Of a stretch of DNA of 64,000 nt, positions 11,915 to 23,971 are shown piece after piece. Source of the stretch: Labia minor (Eukaryota; Arthropoda; Insecta; Dermaptera; Spongiphoridae); contig OY720346.1 of the NCBI GenBank assembly GCA_963082975.1, forward strand, positions 43,191,296 to 43,255,295, given 5' to 3'. Every line of letters begins with the position of its first letter. Positions within the stretch are counted from its first letter, which is position 1. The translations under genes and the position numbers were made by a program. The notes below the pieces were generated by a model. The model was given only the letters and a program-made list of their open reading frames with translations, searched no databases and had not been told where the DNA came from.

Positions 11915-12291
11915 GAGGATAAAAGAAAAAAGTGTGGATGAGAAAAACAACAACAAAAATAATAATAATAATAATAGTAACAACACAAATGCTGTCTGGT
12001 ATTTTTTAATCTCGTCCTTTGAGTAAGATGATGGGTCAGGGGTTGGATAGGAGAGGGGGTGAATATGGGGGTGGAACTGGTTTGTGGTTAGAAATGTTTC
12101 TCTCTTGCTGGAATCATGTCCTTTGTGTCCTTTTACCTTGACATTGTTTAACTCACCGACCTCTAGCAGCTATTTAGAAAAATTAACAAAATCAAACAAT
12201 AAAATATCACAACAAAATAGCATTTGTTTGTTTTATTTATTTATTTTAACAGAGGAAGAAAAAACAAATTGTAATACAATTTAATACAGAA

Positions 12292-12322
<31 letters not shown>

Positions 12323-12815
12323 TAAAATTTGAAAATGATTTAAAAGATTTGAGAGAAAGGTCTAAAATTTTTCCAAAAATGAAATTTGATATGTAAACAA
12401 AAATATTGAATTGACTTTATGGTTTCATTTTAATTATCTATATATCTATTAAATCAAAAAGGTTGATTTATTATAGGAATATTAATTGAAAAATATTTGT
12501 TTTTAGATAATTTTATAAAATTTATATTTATATGTATTTTTTAAATTTAAGAATAATTATAAAAAATGGCTAATATTAATATAAATAATCTATATTTTAT
12601 AGTTTTTCACTCTAGGCAAATATATTATATTACATATATAATATATTTTAAATAATATGAAAATTATATACATATTATACGAATTATTATAATTATTATT
12701 TATATCCTATTATTTATTATTCAATCTTGTTTTACAATAAATAATTCATCCACATCCTCTCCTAAAATGTGTCAATGCATATTGAATACATAATATATAT
12801 AAATAAAATAATAAT
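11360..12815. other. AT-rich low-copy DNA with trinucleotide repeats
   Basis: (ATA/AAT)n microsatellites lie at about 11879-11912, 11959-11975 and 12290-12321. No gene recognised. The open frame at 12084-12284 has no protein motif. Confidence 0.5.
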
Positions 12816-12819
12816 AAAT

Positions 12820-13680
12820 TATGGGGGAGACCGGGGAGACCGGACACTTCTTGTGTTTCCCACTTTTTTTCTAAGTCGCTATAAGCAGAGGTCGGCAACC
12901 TGGTGCCAGCGGGCAAATTACTATGTAACATTTTCGATTTTTCAAAATGACTCTTTAAAAAAAAGGTAAAATGTTTTTGCGATCAAGCTCTTAAACATTT
13001 TCGATTTTTTTTTCAATTTTTTAATTTGGCTCTCTAAGTATCACCCCTGATACATTATTACAGAAATGTGCCCGGCTATTGAAAAAGGTTGCTGACCACT
13101 GGCTATAAGCATTAGAATATTACTCAAGGTGTCATTAAGTAGCATGGAGATCCCCTTCACGGGACAATAGACATAGAGTGGGGAGATCCTGGACACCTAA
13201 GTGATTATTAGAGAGGTTTTGGACAAACACATTTTAAAGAAAATTTAGACTTATATGCCTCATAGATAACACTAGTTTGCAGTTCAGATAGACAGTATTT
13301 GTTACAGAGCAAGTTAAGCAATCACTGCACTTTTCAGTCAATCAGTTCAATTTGAACTCTATGTGGAGTTCCTTGTAAATTTGGTGACCCAATCCGGAGT
13401 AAACATTTTTATTTCTCTAGGTTTAGCCTGTTTATCCCCCTGAAGAACATTTCATTCATTCTCTTAAAGAGAGAAGATGTTTTCTTGAAGCCACCATCCA
13501 TCAAAATTTTTTGAAATTTTCTTCTAAAGTTTTTAGAGAATCTTGGTCATTTTCACTCTATTTGAAATGTTCATCGTAGTGCCCACATGACAAAATTATT
13601 TAAAATCTATAATGCAAAGAGGAATTGGAAAATCAGAGTGAACAATATCTCCCTTTGTTCATAGTCTCCCCGCTCTCTTC
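12820..13680. mobile_element. Unclassified DNA element with GGGGAGACC-type ends
   Basis: The left end has GGGGGAGACCGGGGAGACCG followed by GACACTTCTTGTG. The right end has AGTCTCCCCGCTCTC, the inverted form of the GGGGAGACT core. A related internal motif, GGGGAGATCCTGGACACC, lies at 13160-13177. The interior (13110-13660) is less AT-rich than its surroundings and has no intact frame. A hAT MITE sits inside near the left end. The borders and class are my inference; similar GGGGAGA-type ends occur on pogo-like elements, but I cannot confirm it. Confidence 0.45.
12886..13101. mobile_element. hAT MITE with perfect 8-bp target duplication
   Basis: A 216-bp element with ends CAGAGGTCGGCAACCTGG and AAGGTTGCTGACCACTG, flanked by GCTATAAG on both sides (12878-12885 and 13102-13109). 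It has no coding capacity. It is inserted in the GGGGAGACC element, so it is younger than its host. Confidence 0.93.
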
Positions 13681-13799
13681 TATAATGAGATTATTTTTAG
13701 AAGAATCACTTTTTTAAATCATAAAAATTTCAAAGTTAATTAGCTTGATTATTGTTTATCCAATATAATAGAAAAATGTCTGAAAAAGTCTAAATATCT

Positions 13800-13955
13800 G
13801 CCAAAATCCGAAAGTTCTTAGCATCAGCGACCTCCAAAAATGTTCTTATTCTGAACTACCTCCATCTAACTCTTATTCTCTCCTTACTCCTTCACGACCT
13901 TCATTACATTGACTACCAACGAGTCACTTCTCAATTGGTCTCCTCATAAACTATG
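13800..13955 (-). mobile_element. Very degraded LINE tail (tentative)
   Basis: The pattern ACCTCCATCTAAC...CTTATTCTCTCC...GTCACTTCTCAATTGGTCTC resembles, base by base with many changes, the minus-strand LINE tail at 15960-16080 (CTACATCCATCC...GTTTCCCAATCGGTCTCC). The order of blocks is the same. Confidence 0.4.
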
Positions 13956-13996
13956 TAAAAAAACATTTAAATTAAAAAGAAATACTTTCTTATGTA

Positions 13997-14453
13997 CGAG
14001 GGTGGTCTGAAAAGTTTCCGTCCTGGCCAAGAAAAACGATGTTTTTCAATTTTTTTTGTTTTATTTTTCAAAATTCAAGATAGCTGAGACCTGTACGATG
14101 TCAGCTGAACGTGTGCGAAATATTTTGCAAAACCATATGAATATGGAAAGCTATGTGCAACGTGGGTGCCGCATTTCCTAACGTTAGACCAAAAATTGCT
14201 TCGAAAAACCATTTCTAACGACAATTTGGCGCTGTAGGCGTGATCCAAACGAATTTTTGCGTGGATTCATAACTGTTGATGAGACTTAAATTAAATTAAA
14301 TCAAATTTAATTAATTAATTAAATTAATTAGAACACCGTTATGAGAAATGTATCAGTGTTGATGGAGATTATGTTGAAAAACATAGCAAAAAAAAAAAAA
14401 TTTAAAAACATCGATTTTCTTGGTCAGGTCGGAAACTTTTTAGACCACCCTCG
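13997..14453 (+). mobile_element. Internally deleted mariner (457 bp) with both ends
   Basis: Long inverted ends (CGAGGGTGGTCTGAAAAGTT and AACTTTTTAGACCACCCTCG, continuing through a CCAAGAAAA / TTTTCTTGG pair and ACGATGTTTTT / AAAAACATCG) are flanked by TA. Coding remains include SAERVRNILQNH, MEKLCATWVPHFLT, LRKTISNDNLAL and NEFLRGFITVDET (first catalytic D), then a low-complexity junction and a C-terminal piece ending RYEKCISVDGDYVEK. The region with the second and third catalytic residues is deleted. Confidence 0.9.
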
Positions 14454-14550
14454 TATACTTATTTATAAAATTACTTTTCGTTTATTTTTTTCTTAGATCT
14501 TCTTAATTATATTTTTGAAATAATTAAATATTTCCTCTTTATTTTTACTA

Positions 14551-14617
14551 TCTCGCCAGTGATAGTATTGCGATCACGAAAATTTTCGATGTCGAGATTT
14601 TGATGTTTTTATACGTT
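14551..14617. repeat. Short dispersed repeat E, copy 1
   Basis: A block around GATAGTATTGCGATCACGAA, AATTTTCGATGTCGAGATTT and ATGTTTTTATACGTT is almost identical to 63899-63966 at the other end of the window. Its centre CGAAAATTTTCG is palindromic. The surroundings differ between copies. Confidence 0.7.
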
Positions 14618-15895
14618 TCATACGCGCTGGTTTAATAAATATGATTTATTAATTTTAATTTATAATTTTCTAAATTTAATTTAAATATAATATATGTTCA
14701 AATTGCGAGATAGTCGAGTGGAGACACTCCAGATTTTCCTTTTTTGTTTTAATAATTGTGAATTGATCATTTTTTTATAATATAAATAATATATAAATCT
14801 GTATGCATTTTTTTTTATAACTTTTAATTTTATTCAAATTTATATTCTAATTTTTTTTTATTATTACATGTACAGTATGTGTATTGTTGTATGCGAACTT
14901 TTTATATAAATACAATATACAATATATTCGTATGTTTTCGTAAAGAGAAGAGAAAGAGAGAGAGAGAGAGGGATGAATGGTTTTTAATACTCGTTTGCAT
15001 TTTTTTTAAATTTTTTTTTAGATTTTATTTTTAAATATATTCTAACAAAAAATCTTTTAAATAATCATTTCTATTTTAATTACCTTTCTCTCTTATCTCT
15101 TTCGTTACCATTACCGTACTTTTATGAAATTATCATATATTGTTGATTAATATATTCGATTTCAATTTCTTATGATTTCAAACATTCTTAATGTCATGAA
15201 ATTTTCACTGCAATATTTCTTCAGTTTTAGTAAGAAGTGAGAGTATTTCTGAATTTAATTCACACAAAACAAGACATTTTTTTCTCATACTAAATATTTA
15301 TTCAATGGACATAATTCAATTTTATAATATTCTCTCTTCTCTCCAATTCTCTCCCTTTCTTTCTCTATTTTTTTTAATATTAAAATTTATAACCATAACT
15401 TTTACATATATCTTCTTCTATTCTACTATCTAATTGAAAGAAAGAAAGAAAAAAAGAAGGGTAAAATAAAAAGAAGATGATGGAAAATTTAAATTAAAAA
15501 TGATTTAGGTAGTAATATATAAAAAAGAAGAAAATATAATATATCCAGCCGGTTTATGATTATTTTTAAATATAAAATCTTTCTTAGGTAATAAAATTGA
15601 ATAAGGATTTAATATATACATATTTATACTAGTTTTCATACTATTCTACATTATACAATGTATTATGGTTTTATTGTTAATACTATAGTAGCCTTTTATC
15701 GTTTTTATTCTTTTTAATTTCTTTAATTCTAAAATTTATAATATTAGATTCTAGATTCCACAAACCTAATGAGTCATAAGATCGAAATAAAATTGCAATA
15801 GATGGAAGAGATTCTTAAAATGCTAGTAGGTTTACATAGTTTGTTTATAGATAGATATTGAAAGAAACAACCAGTAGATGGCCAAAAAATCTATC
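14618..15895. other. Low-copy AT-rich DNA
   Basis: No gene recognised. Contains (GA)n at 14955-14970 and pyrimidine-rich stretches at 15335-15370. GATAGTCGAGTGGAGACACT at 14708 may belong to the larger unit of repeat E. Confidence 0.4.
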
Positions 15896-15899
15896 AATC

Positions 15900-16345
15900 T
15901 AATTCTGTAGCTCTACAGAACTCTAAAGTTCTTGGATGCAGCAATCACATTTCTCCAAGTGTCCTATCCTGAGCTACATCCATCCATCTCCTATTTTTTC
16001 TCATCTCTCTTAAGTTCCTTTCTATATTTTCCGCCCATCGCTTCCTTGGTCTTCCAAGCGGACGTTTCCCAATCGGTCTCCATACCAATGTATTTTTCGC
16101 CATTCTTTCCTCTCCCGTTCTAGCTGCGTGACCCGCCTATTGCAACCTTCCCGATATATGTCTGAAGGTGCATAGAGCTCATGCAATTACCCGTGCATCT
16201 TACTCTGGCCCATAAATGCTGTGAATAATCCTATTCTTAAATACTCTAAACCTACTTTGATTTCCTAAGCTCTTAGACCACCCCTCACACCCATATAATA
16301 AAACCGGCTTAATAATGGTTTTATATAAATTTTAATTTGAATTCC
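15900..16345 (-). mobile_element. LINE 3' fragment (reverse-transcriptase C-terminal tail)
   Basis: Minus-strand reading with interruptions gives an SLLYGCEGWS-like start, then the R-x-G-N-x-x-AGHAART area, an ERxKNTLV-x-ETDWETSAWKTKEAMG-like run and the terminal DRTLGEM*LLHPRTLEF region. Plus-strand landmarks are CCCATATAATAAAACCGGCT, GGCCCATAAATGCTGTG, CCCAATCGGTCTCC and AGCTCTACAGAACTC. Same family as 39165-39470 and 57640-57925. Confidence 0.75.
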
Positions 16346-16469
16346 CTTTAACAACAATTTTAAAGCCCGTCTACTGCATGATATCAGTGGTTACCAGTTT
16401 GGGGGGAATCTAGTTTAAATGCTTCTCGAATATTATTAGTCTGCGTGATTACAGAGGAGATCAAAAAAT

Positions 16470-16590
16470 AAAGAAAATGTGTGAAGGAGATTTTGAATGG
16501 ACATGGGGTTTTGGGAAAGTTGGTGAAATGTGATTGCCCATGCCGCCAAAAACTTAAGTTCAGTAAAAACTCATATAGACCGATAAAGAA
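16470..16590 (+). mobile_element. Short LINE 3' tail fragment
   Basis: Decayed but recognisable terminal blocks, such as GAATGGACATGGGGTTTTGG and GAAATGTGATTGCCCATGCC followed by GCCAAAAACTTAAGTTCAG, correspond to the LINE ending DVAQDRxxWRNVVAATKNLxVQ. It lies 125 bp from the opposite-strand LINE tail at 15900. Confidence 0.55.
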
Positions 16591-16599
16591 ATAGAAATA

Positions 16600-17212
16600 A
16601 ATTAATTAATTATAAAAATTAGTTAATTAATTACTATAGTATTTAAAAATATACTTAAGACTAGTATCATTAAAAAATAATTAATTATTATTTTAATGGT
16701 TAAAATTAAATAAATAAAAATAAATTTAACCAAATGTACTCATTATTGATTCTTTCATCATTTTAAATTTTTCTTTTCAAATTATTTATTTTGAAAAATA
16801 TTATCTTTATTTATATTGAAGAAGTATCAAAAATATAATTAATAATAGAAAAGATTATTAATTTTTTAAAATCAATCATTATTTTTGTAGCTTCAATTTG
16901 AGTTTGGTTTAGATTTAGATATATTTAGATGATGTATTTATTGCAAAAGTATTAGAGTATTATATACAAAATTGGTTTCATAATTAATTGTATTTAAGTT
17001 TATTAATTCTTATTTTGAGTTTGAAATCCAAATATTATAGATATTTATTTTCAAACATTGTTGATTATAATGTAATAAGATGTTTCTAATTTTATATATG
17101 AAATATTAGATTATTTTTATGGTAATATAAAATCTTATTTTACTAGATAGATTGGTTAATTAACTACGAAATATGAAATATGTAACATGAAAAGTTTTAA
17201 ATCTATATACCA

Positions 17213-17258
<46 letters not shown>

Positions 17259-19650
17259 GTTAAAAATATACATGTTAAACACAATTTCTTCTTTCTATCT
17301 ACCTATCTAATAATAATTACTTTGCAAAGGTTGTATTATAAGATGATTAAGTTTGACTTGAAACTCTGTCGCATTTATAAAAAGAAATCTCTCTCTCTCA
17401 GAGGTATAATTATTAACAGAATTATCTCTTCTTCATCTCTTTTTTAAATAGATATAAGAAACATATTATTATTATTATTATTATTATGAATGTTCAACAA
17501 AAAGATTGCAAAATAATTAAACAACTTTATCTCTTATATTTTAAATTACAAATTATTATACTAGCTTTGTTCATGGAGAAAATTTGAAAAATTGTAATAT
17601 ATACAATTCAAATACAAGAGCATGCGGTGTTCCAAAATATATTCATTCATCTCTCAAACTCTAATTGGATTGTGGCTTAAAAATATAATATATATTATAA
17701 TATATTGATATAATATAATTATGACCAGAAGAAATGATATTGGTGTAATATATACCATAATTATATAGAATGTTTTTAATAACCAATCAAAAAAAAAAAT
17801 ATATATATATAATAACATATGTATAACATATATATATAACATATATATGTAATAATAACAAATTCAATAAAATTGGAAAAAGAGAATGAAAAAAAGAAAA
17901 GTAATATTAAACAAATTGTATATATTTATTTAGAATTAATTTAAAAGAATTAAAAAATAAAAGATCAAAATTGATTAAAATATATTATATTAATATTATT
18001 GTCCATAAGTTATAAAAAATTTTTTGCAGCTTATTGTAAAAGAGGTCTAAATTAATTTTCTGTTGTATATACAATAAAAAGGTGCATGATTTCATTTTAA
18101 AGGGAAAATATAAATTTAAACTAATTATATTACTTGATATATCATCTTTTTAAAAAAAAATTGACATACATCATTTTTATAAAATATAAATAGCCTATAT
18201 ACTAGTATATTCTTTTGTCTCTTGCCCTGTACAATCTCTTTAATTATATTTAACCTTAAAATTAAAAAAACACATCTTCCATAAAGTCGGGAAGAGTTCA
18301 TGTTGGTAAAAAATAACAATAACAACAATACACGTTCATTTCTTTCAAATTTTCTATGTTAAATTATTTCCACCTGACTACACTAAGCATCTCTCCATTC
18401 CATACAATCCCTCCTCCCTATAAAGTAGGGCGGATGAAGAGATTAGCAAACGTTGTTACATTTGCACTTGTGCATTTTATTATAGAATTTCTATTAACCC
18501 CCTCACTCTCTCATTCCACCAATACATAGAAATAAATACAGACATACATACATCCAAAGGACACTATTTAATTTATTTATTATGTTTAAATTCTATAAAA
18601 CAGTTGTAATTAAACAAAACAGAAAACCAAATAAAACAACAACATAAATAATCTAACAGACAATAAATTAAATGAAAAAAAAACAATTTACAAGTAAATA
18701 TATTTAATTATAATTAAACTCTATTTAAATATTAATATAATTAATTATTAATATTAATTAAAATATTTTTTATTTAATTTAAATAATAAAAATAAAAAAT
18801 ATTTTTATAAATAAAAAAATATATATATATATATTTATTTAATATAATTTTAATACTCTGGATGCTCATATAAATTGAATTCTCATAATTGTTATTTGTA
18901 ATATAATAATGATTAAAGAGTGAGTGGGTGAATGATACTAATCAATGAGTAGGTGTATCATTGTGTGGGTTGATCGGAATATGACCTCTTGAATGTGTCA
19001 TACAAATTAAAGTCCATTCATTTGACAATATTTGAATTGCTTTTCAATAAGTATATTGAACACTCGACATAACAATATAATTATTAATAATAATTTTGGA
19101 ATAATATAATAATTAATTAATTATAAAATTATAAGAAAATGACTAAAGGTAGAGGGGGGTCGGGGGAGTTAAGAGAAGAGAAAGTGTCGGGAGGGTACGG
19201 GAAGGGGAAGGATGGTCGATTTAGTAAAAGGTTAATATGAAATATTTGACGAGTGACCAAAGATCGCCCTTCAATTGAATTATTGACCATAACGAAAGAG
19301 GAGGGACAGCCCACCCCAACCCATCCACTTATAAAAACTCATTCGACCTGGACACGTACCCACACAACAGGCATCAACAGCAGCCAAGAAGGCCATCAAA
19401 GCTTCATATCCATTTCCCAATTTCTCATTCCACCAACAAACACTTAACCTCAATTTTTATCCAACAACATTTTTCTTTTTCTAAATGAAATTTCACATCT
19501 GTGATATTAAAAGATATTATCAAAATGGAAATTGTTTTTAAATAATTTCATTATTCTTTATACATAAATTAATATATTATTAAATAATCACTTTTAAATT
19601 TTAATATATATATATATATATGAAGAATATTGAAAATTCGATATTATACA
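16600..19650. other. Low-copy AT-rich DNA
   Basis: No gene recognised over about 3 kb. A long (AT)n run lies at 17215-17257. The island 19135-19445 is clearly less AT-rich (GGGGGGTCGGGGGAG, then CATCAACAGCAGCCAAGAAG) with short open frames on both strands but no known domain; it is a candidate regulatory or unrecognised transcribed segment. Confidence 0.4.
17215..17257. repeat. (TA)n microsatellite
   Basis: About 20 uninterrupted AT units. Open frames through it are compositional (repeated Tyr-Ile). Confidence 0.95.
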
Positions 19651-19654
19651 TATA

Positions 19655-20319
19655 TCTATCTAATCTTATTATGCTAGCTAAAATTGTATATATATATATA
19701 TATATATTTGTATTTGGAATATATTAAATCGCTCCAAGGATTTTTAACATGAATTTACACGATAGATAATTTTTATAAAAAAAATTGATCTGTATTGGTT
19801 TCGGGGAAAATCTTCATTAGATTTTTCTTAATTAACATTTATATGACGTCAGCAACTACATCAGCCAACCCTTGCTTATATACAAAATATATTATAAATA
19901 AAATAAAATTAAAAATATTTATGTTATATCCATATCTATTTTTTATTGCATTAAAACATTCAATTAAATTATTTGAAATGGTTTTAGAACGTTTATTAGT
20001 GTTTTCTTAATTTAAAATAGGAAATTTAAATGACGTCATCAACTTCGTCAGACAGACCTTCCGTAAATACAAAATATTATAAATATAAATAAATCAAATT
20101 ACGAAAATATATATTATTTTATATGAACAGACCAACTTTCTGTCTTTCATTGCATGAATACATACGTTTAAGGAGTATATGTTTTATTAGTCATTTGTGT
20201 TCTTTTAAATTATTTGAACGGCGGTTCGGTAAACCAGGTATTAATATTAGCAGCCAAACCCGATAATAAGGAATAATTTTTTTTAATGACCGAGCGGCGG
20301 CTCGATGAACCAGGTACTA
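19655..20319 (+). mobile_element. Helitron-like family B, copy B1
   Basis: Family B begins around TCTTATCTTATTATGCTAGC and AAAATTGTATATAT, and ends with a GC-rich hairpin (here GAGC-GGCG-GCTC) about 15 bases before GGTACTA. B1 keeps both ends and two TGACGTCA sites (about 19843 and 20030). It carries an extra, related end-like block at 20219-20275 (GGCGGTTCGGTAAACCAGG then TATTAATATTAGCAGCC). Its middle (TATAAATAAAATAAAATTAA, then TTATGTTATATCCATATCTA) is shared with family A. No coding capacity. Confidence 0.75.
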
Positions 20320-22005
20320 TATATAAAAAAATTAATATTGCTAAACTTATATAAATTAATTTAAATTGTATAAATGAACAAAATAAAAATTCATAGAAAT
20401 GTCAGTTTTTATTATTACTATTATTATTATTATCGTAATTGTTTTTTTTTGTATGTTTTTTATTCTTTTATACTTTTGCCTTGCATGTTAATGTAACATG
20501 GATTGTTTGCATATAGGGTGTGCTTTTCAATTCCATTCCGTCCTTCTCCATCCTCTTCCCTGACCTGACTTAAATCAACCTCTCGATTTGATTACTTTGA
20601 ACTAACAACACTCCCCTTTCCCCTTAATCCCCGTTCCACCTATTTATTTTACACAATGACCTTCTCTGGGTCTCTGAAACCCACCCACCTGATCGGATCA
20701 AACAACAATTCATTCTTTCTTTTAATAATAGAGAAACCTTGTCGTTATTGTTATAATAGGAAAGTTACTGATTGAATGTGAAGATATGACAAATCATGAG
20801 ATGAATGATTGAACAGTTCATTCCCATTTGCACCCCCTTACTTCTCCACCACTCTTAAAAAACATTCATCCATCCATTCACCATTATATTAAATATTTCA
20901 CAAAACAAAAAAAAAATATTCGCTAGTTTTGAATTGTAGGAGTGGTTTTAATGTTAACATCCGGTAAAATCGAATTCTACGACCTTTGCATGCCGGGAGA
21001 ACATTTCAACAGAAACATCAAAAACAAAATCCCAATTTAAGGGTGGTTAACTATAAAATTATTTATTCAAGATGAGTATGAATATTTCCACTATCGTGAA
21101 AATTACCTATTTCCATAAAAATAATATCTATCAATAAATTCAAATTTATACAAAAAATAAAAATTTTCTATTATTATTATTATTATTTCATAACACAATT
21201 AATTATTTATTATAATAAATTATAGCGACAAATTGTAGTCAAATTTAATTGAATAATGATGTTGAGCTATTGTTGGATATGTAAATAAGTTGATATTACT
21301 GTCGTAGTATCATTTTTTTTTAAATAAAATTGGCTCTGGCAAGCAATTGTGCTCTGTTGTGAATACTTAATGAATGTTTTAGTGGGCGGCGAGGTTGGAG
21401 TTTGTTGAAAGAGATCAACAAGCAGAAGAGGAAGAGAGAGAGAGAGAGAGAAACGAAATCCTATTCGGAATTATAAATATCATCATCTTGCTATCCGATA
21501 ACAAACTCTACAAAAAATAAATAAATAAAAGAAAAGAAAAAAACATTTAAAAAAAAAAATAAATAAAAAGATATCCTACTAACAACAATAATACAAATGG
21601 TAACAATATCAACAAAGTAGAATATTAAATTAAGTAAAGGATTTATAAAATAACAAAATTCAATACAAAATACATGTAAAAAAAATTAATTATTTACAAT
21701 ATAGAAATTTTTTCATCTTTCTATTTCAATTAAAAAAGTATAAATAAAAATTAGAATTACCATACAATATACCTTGATGGTGGGTGAATAGAAAAGAAGA
21801 AATATTCAAATATAAAATAAGGTAATTAAAAAAAGTAATAATTTAATATAAATATATGATCAAAATATATTATTAAATTAATTAAAATGAGAACTTTTAG
21901 AATAAATTAAATATTTTGAAATTAAATTTGAATATTAGAAATTAAAATAAAAATTTAAATATTATAATCATTTTTTTCTATGGGAATTGCTATAATTATT
22001 GATTT
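20320..22005. other. Low-copy DNA with two GC-richer islands
   Basis: Islands at 20500-20720 and 20930-21060 are less AT-rich and single copy in the window. A (GA)n run lies at 21436-21450. No gene recognised. Confidence 0.4.
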
Positions 22006-22009
22006 TATA

Positions 22010-22330
22010 TTCATTGTCGGATATGAATCGACTTATTCACTGAGCCACGAGAGGCTCTGAATGAACAACATGGAGAATTACATAAATTTTTATAAATTAA
22101 TTTCTGCGGTTATTGATTAGATATTTTTAAAATTTATAGTCTATATTCAAATAGAGGTTTTTAAGATTGTTGTGATTTAATTTCATAGTAATCCGCCAAT
22201 CCAATTTTTTACTAAGGACAAACAAACACACATTAAATATTCTAATCATATTTTAATTCTTCAAATGTGAAGATATGCAAAAAATTTATAAATTCTGTGC
22301 AAACAAAACCTTTTTATATATATAGAATTT
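22010..22330 (+). repeat. Diverged dispersed repeat D, copy 1
   Basis: Shares an ordered series of blocks with 39540-39890 and 43820-44060: a TTGATTAGATATT start, CAATTTTTTACTAAGGACAA, and GATATGCAAAAAATTTATAA ATTC near the end. A GAGCC-ACGAGA-GGCTC hairpin lies at 22042-22057. Probably an old non-autonomous transposon; class not determined. Confidence 0.45.
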
Positions 22331-22339
22331 AATTATTTA

Positions 22340-22915
22340 AGGTCTGGTACCGAATATATGATATTCACTTCGCTTTCTGAAACGGGTGGGGTTTAACCAA
22401 GTGGGATAGAAAACATGTCAACTGGCCACTAAAAGTTCTAAATTGTTTAGTTTCTTTAATTTTAAGATTAAAATACATCAAATGAAAATTTATCTTAATT
22501 ACATTTTATTATATATTTTACAAACAGCTAGTCATAGGAATCTAAGGCGCGTCACCATATTATTTATCAACAATAAGTCCCATTAGCAATAATACTTCAA
22601 AATTTAGTTATTTAATCTATAATGGTCTGTTTTAATTAATAACATATACCAACATAAATCGACCATATAAATATGTAATTCTAATTACAACTTACCTAAA
22701 GATTTTGAATTCTCAACAAATCAATTGAAATTCAATATGAACTTTTATCTTCCGCCAGTAAATTGTTAATTTATTCAGTCCACTCCACTAAATTATTCCA
22801 ATATATTTTGAACAGATTATATTATAAAAAATATCATTAGGAATGAATGTAATTTTAAAATAATATATATTTTAAGTAAAAGTTTTGCAATCCTGTCCAC
22901 TTTAGGTCCGTGTAT
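22340..22915. other. Low-copy AT-rich DNA
   Basis: Nothing recognised; two slightly GC-richer patches at 22345-22440 and 22535-22600. Confidence 0.4.
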
Positions 22916-22920
22916 ATATA

Positions 22921-23971
22921 AGCCGTTTATTTTGAAAATGGCCTAACAACGTTTTTCATTTTTTTTTCGGTTACAGTGGTTACATGTACAACTTCATGTT
23001 ATTTATCAGTGAAGTATTTTAGGTTGTTTATATTCCAAGCAAATAAGATAAATTTTTGACACATAAGTTTTCAGAATTAATTCAATAACTAAACCGTGTA
23101 GTTTGAAAGTGGCCTAACTCCATTTATACTTACATCAATACTTATGCGTGATGGAAATGTCATTAAAAAAATAATTTATTGTTCGTTTCCTAAGATTATT
23201 ACAAGATTAATAAAAAGTGTCGGAAAGGTAATAATACTATTGCAAATGAAATGAGACAAGAAGATTATGTATCGATAAAATTATTAGAAGATGCAATTTT
23301 TGAACGGGCAAAGAATTCTGGTGGAAATCAGTAAACTGGTTAAAAATGAACTATATAAAGTTTTCAATAACATATCAATGAATGTGAATGAGAATTTTAA
23401 AGTCCTGAATTTATTACCACGTTAGACCAAGGAAATTCGAAAATTTTGTATTGACACCATTCAATAAATTATCAGACCAATTACAACAGCAAAATTCAAG
23501 GACATGATTGACCTATTACGGTATATACCACCGAAACATCATGATTTCTTCAAATCCCTTTCAAAATGTAAATGAATAGTAAATTGTTTTGGAATAAATT
23601 TATGTTTGTAATTTTGCATAAAATATGCTTCCTAAGTGTTTTAAAGATATATAAAATAAATTCAGTATTGTTTTTTTTTTTCAATTTGAAGCATCTTAAA
23701 TTATGTTGAATGGACTTGTGGGCACTTTCAAATTTTATAATGTATCTGGTTGTTAATTTTGAAAGTGATCTAACTCCATTCTTGTTGAATTATTCACTTA
23801 ATAATTGCCACTATTTTAATGGGAACTATAAATTTAACCTACTTAGATACACTTAAGCAGTATGACTTATTATTATCCTAAACATATATTTTTAAATTCA
23901 TTAAAACTCAAATCCTTAAATACCTCGATTTGAAGATAAATGGAGTTTGGCCTCTTTCAAAATAAACGGCT
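22921..23971 (+). mobile_element. Unclassified TIR DNA transposon (about 1.05 kb)
   Basis: The ends AGCCGTTTATTTTGAAAATG and CTCTTTCAAAATAAACGGCT are inverted repeats. Related subterminal blocks recur inside (GTAGTTTGAAAGTGGCCTAA at about 23099, TTTTGAAAGTGATCTAACTC at about 23757). The interior has decayed protein-like frames on the plus strand, with pieces such as ENFKVLNLLPR, TKEIRKFCIDTI and FKDMIDLLRYIPPKHHDFF, interrupted by stops. I do not recognise the protein family. The flanks are (TA)-rich, so the target duplication cannot be read. Confidence 0.7.

Noticed and set aside
15932-16123. Short open frame in the LINE tail region
   Set aside because: It is antisense to the LINE-derived sequence, whose recognisable protein pieces are on the minus strand.
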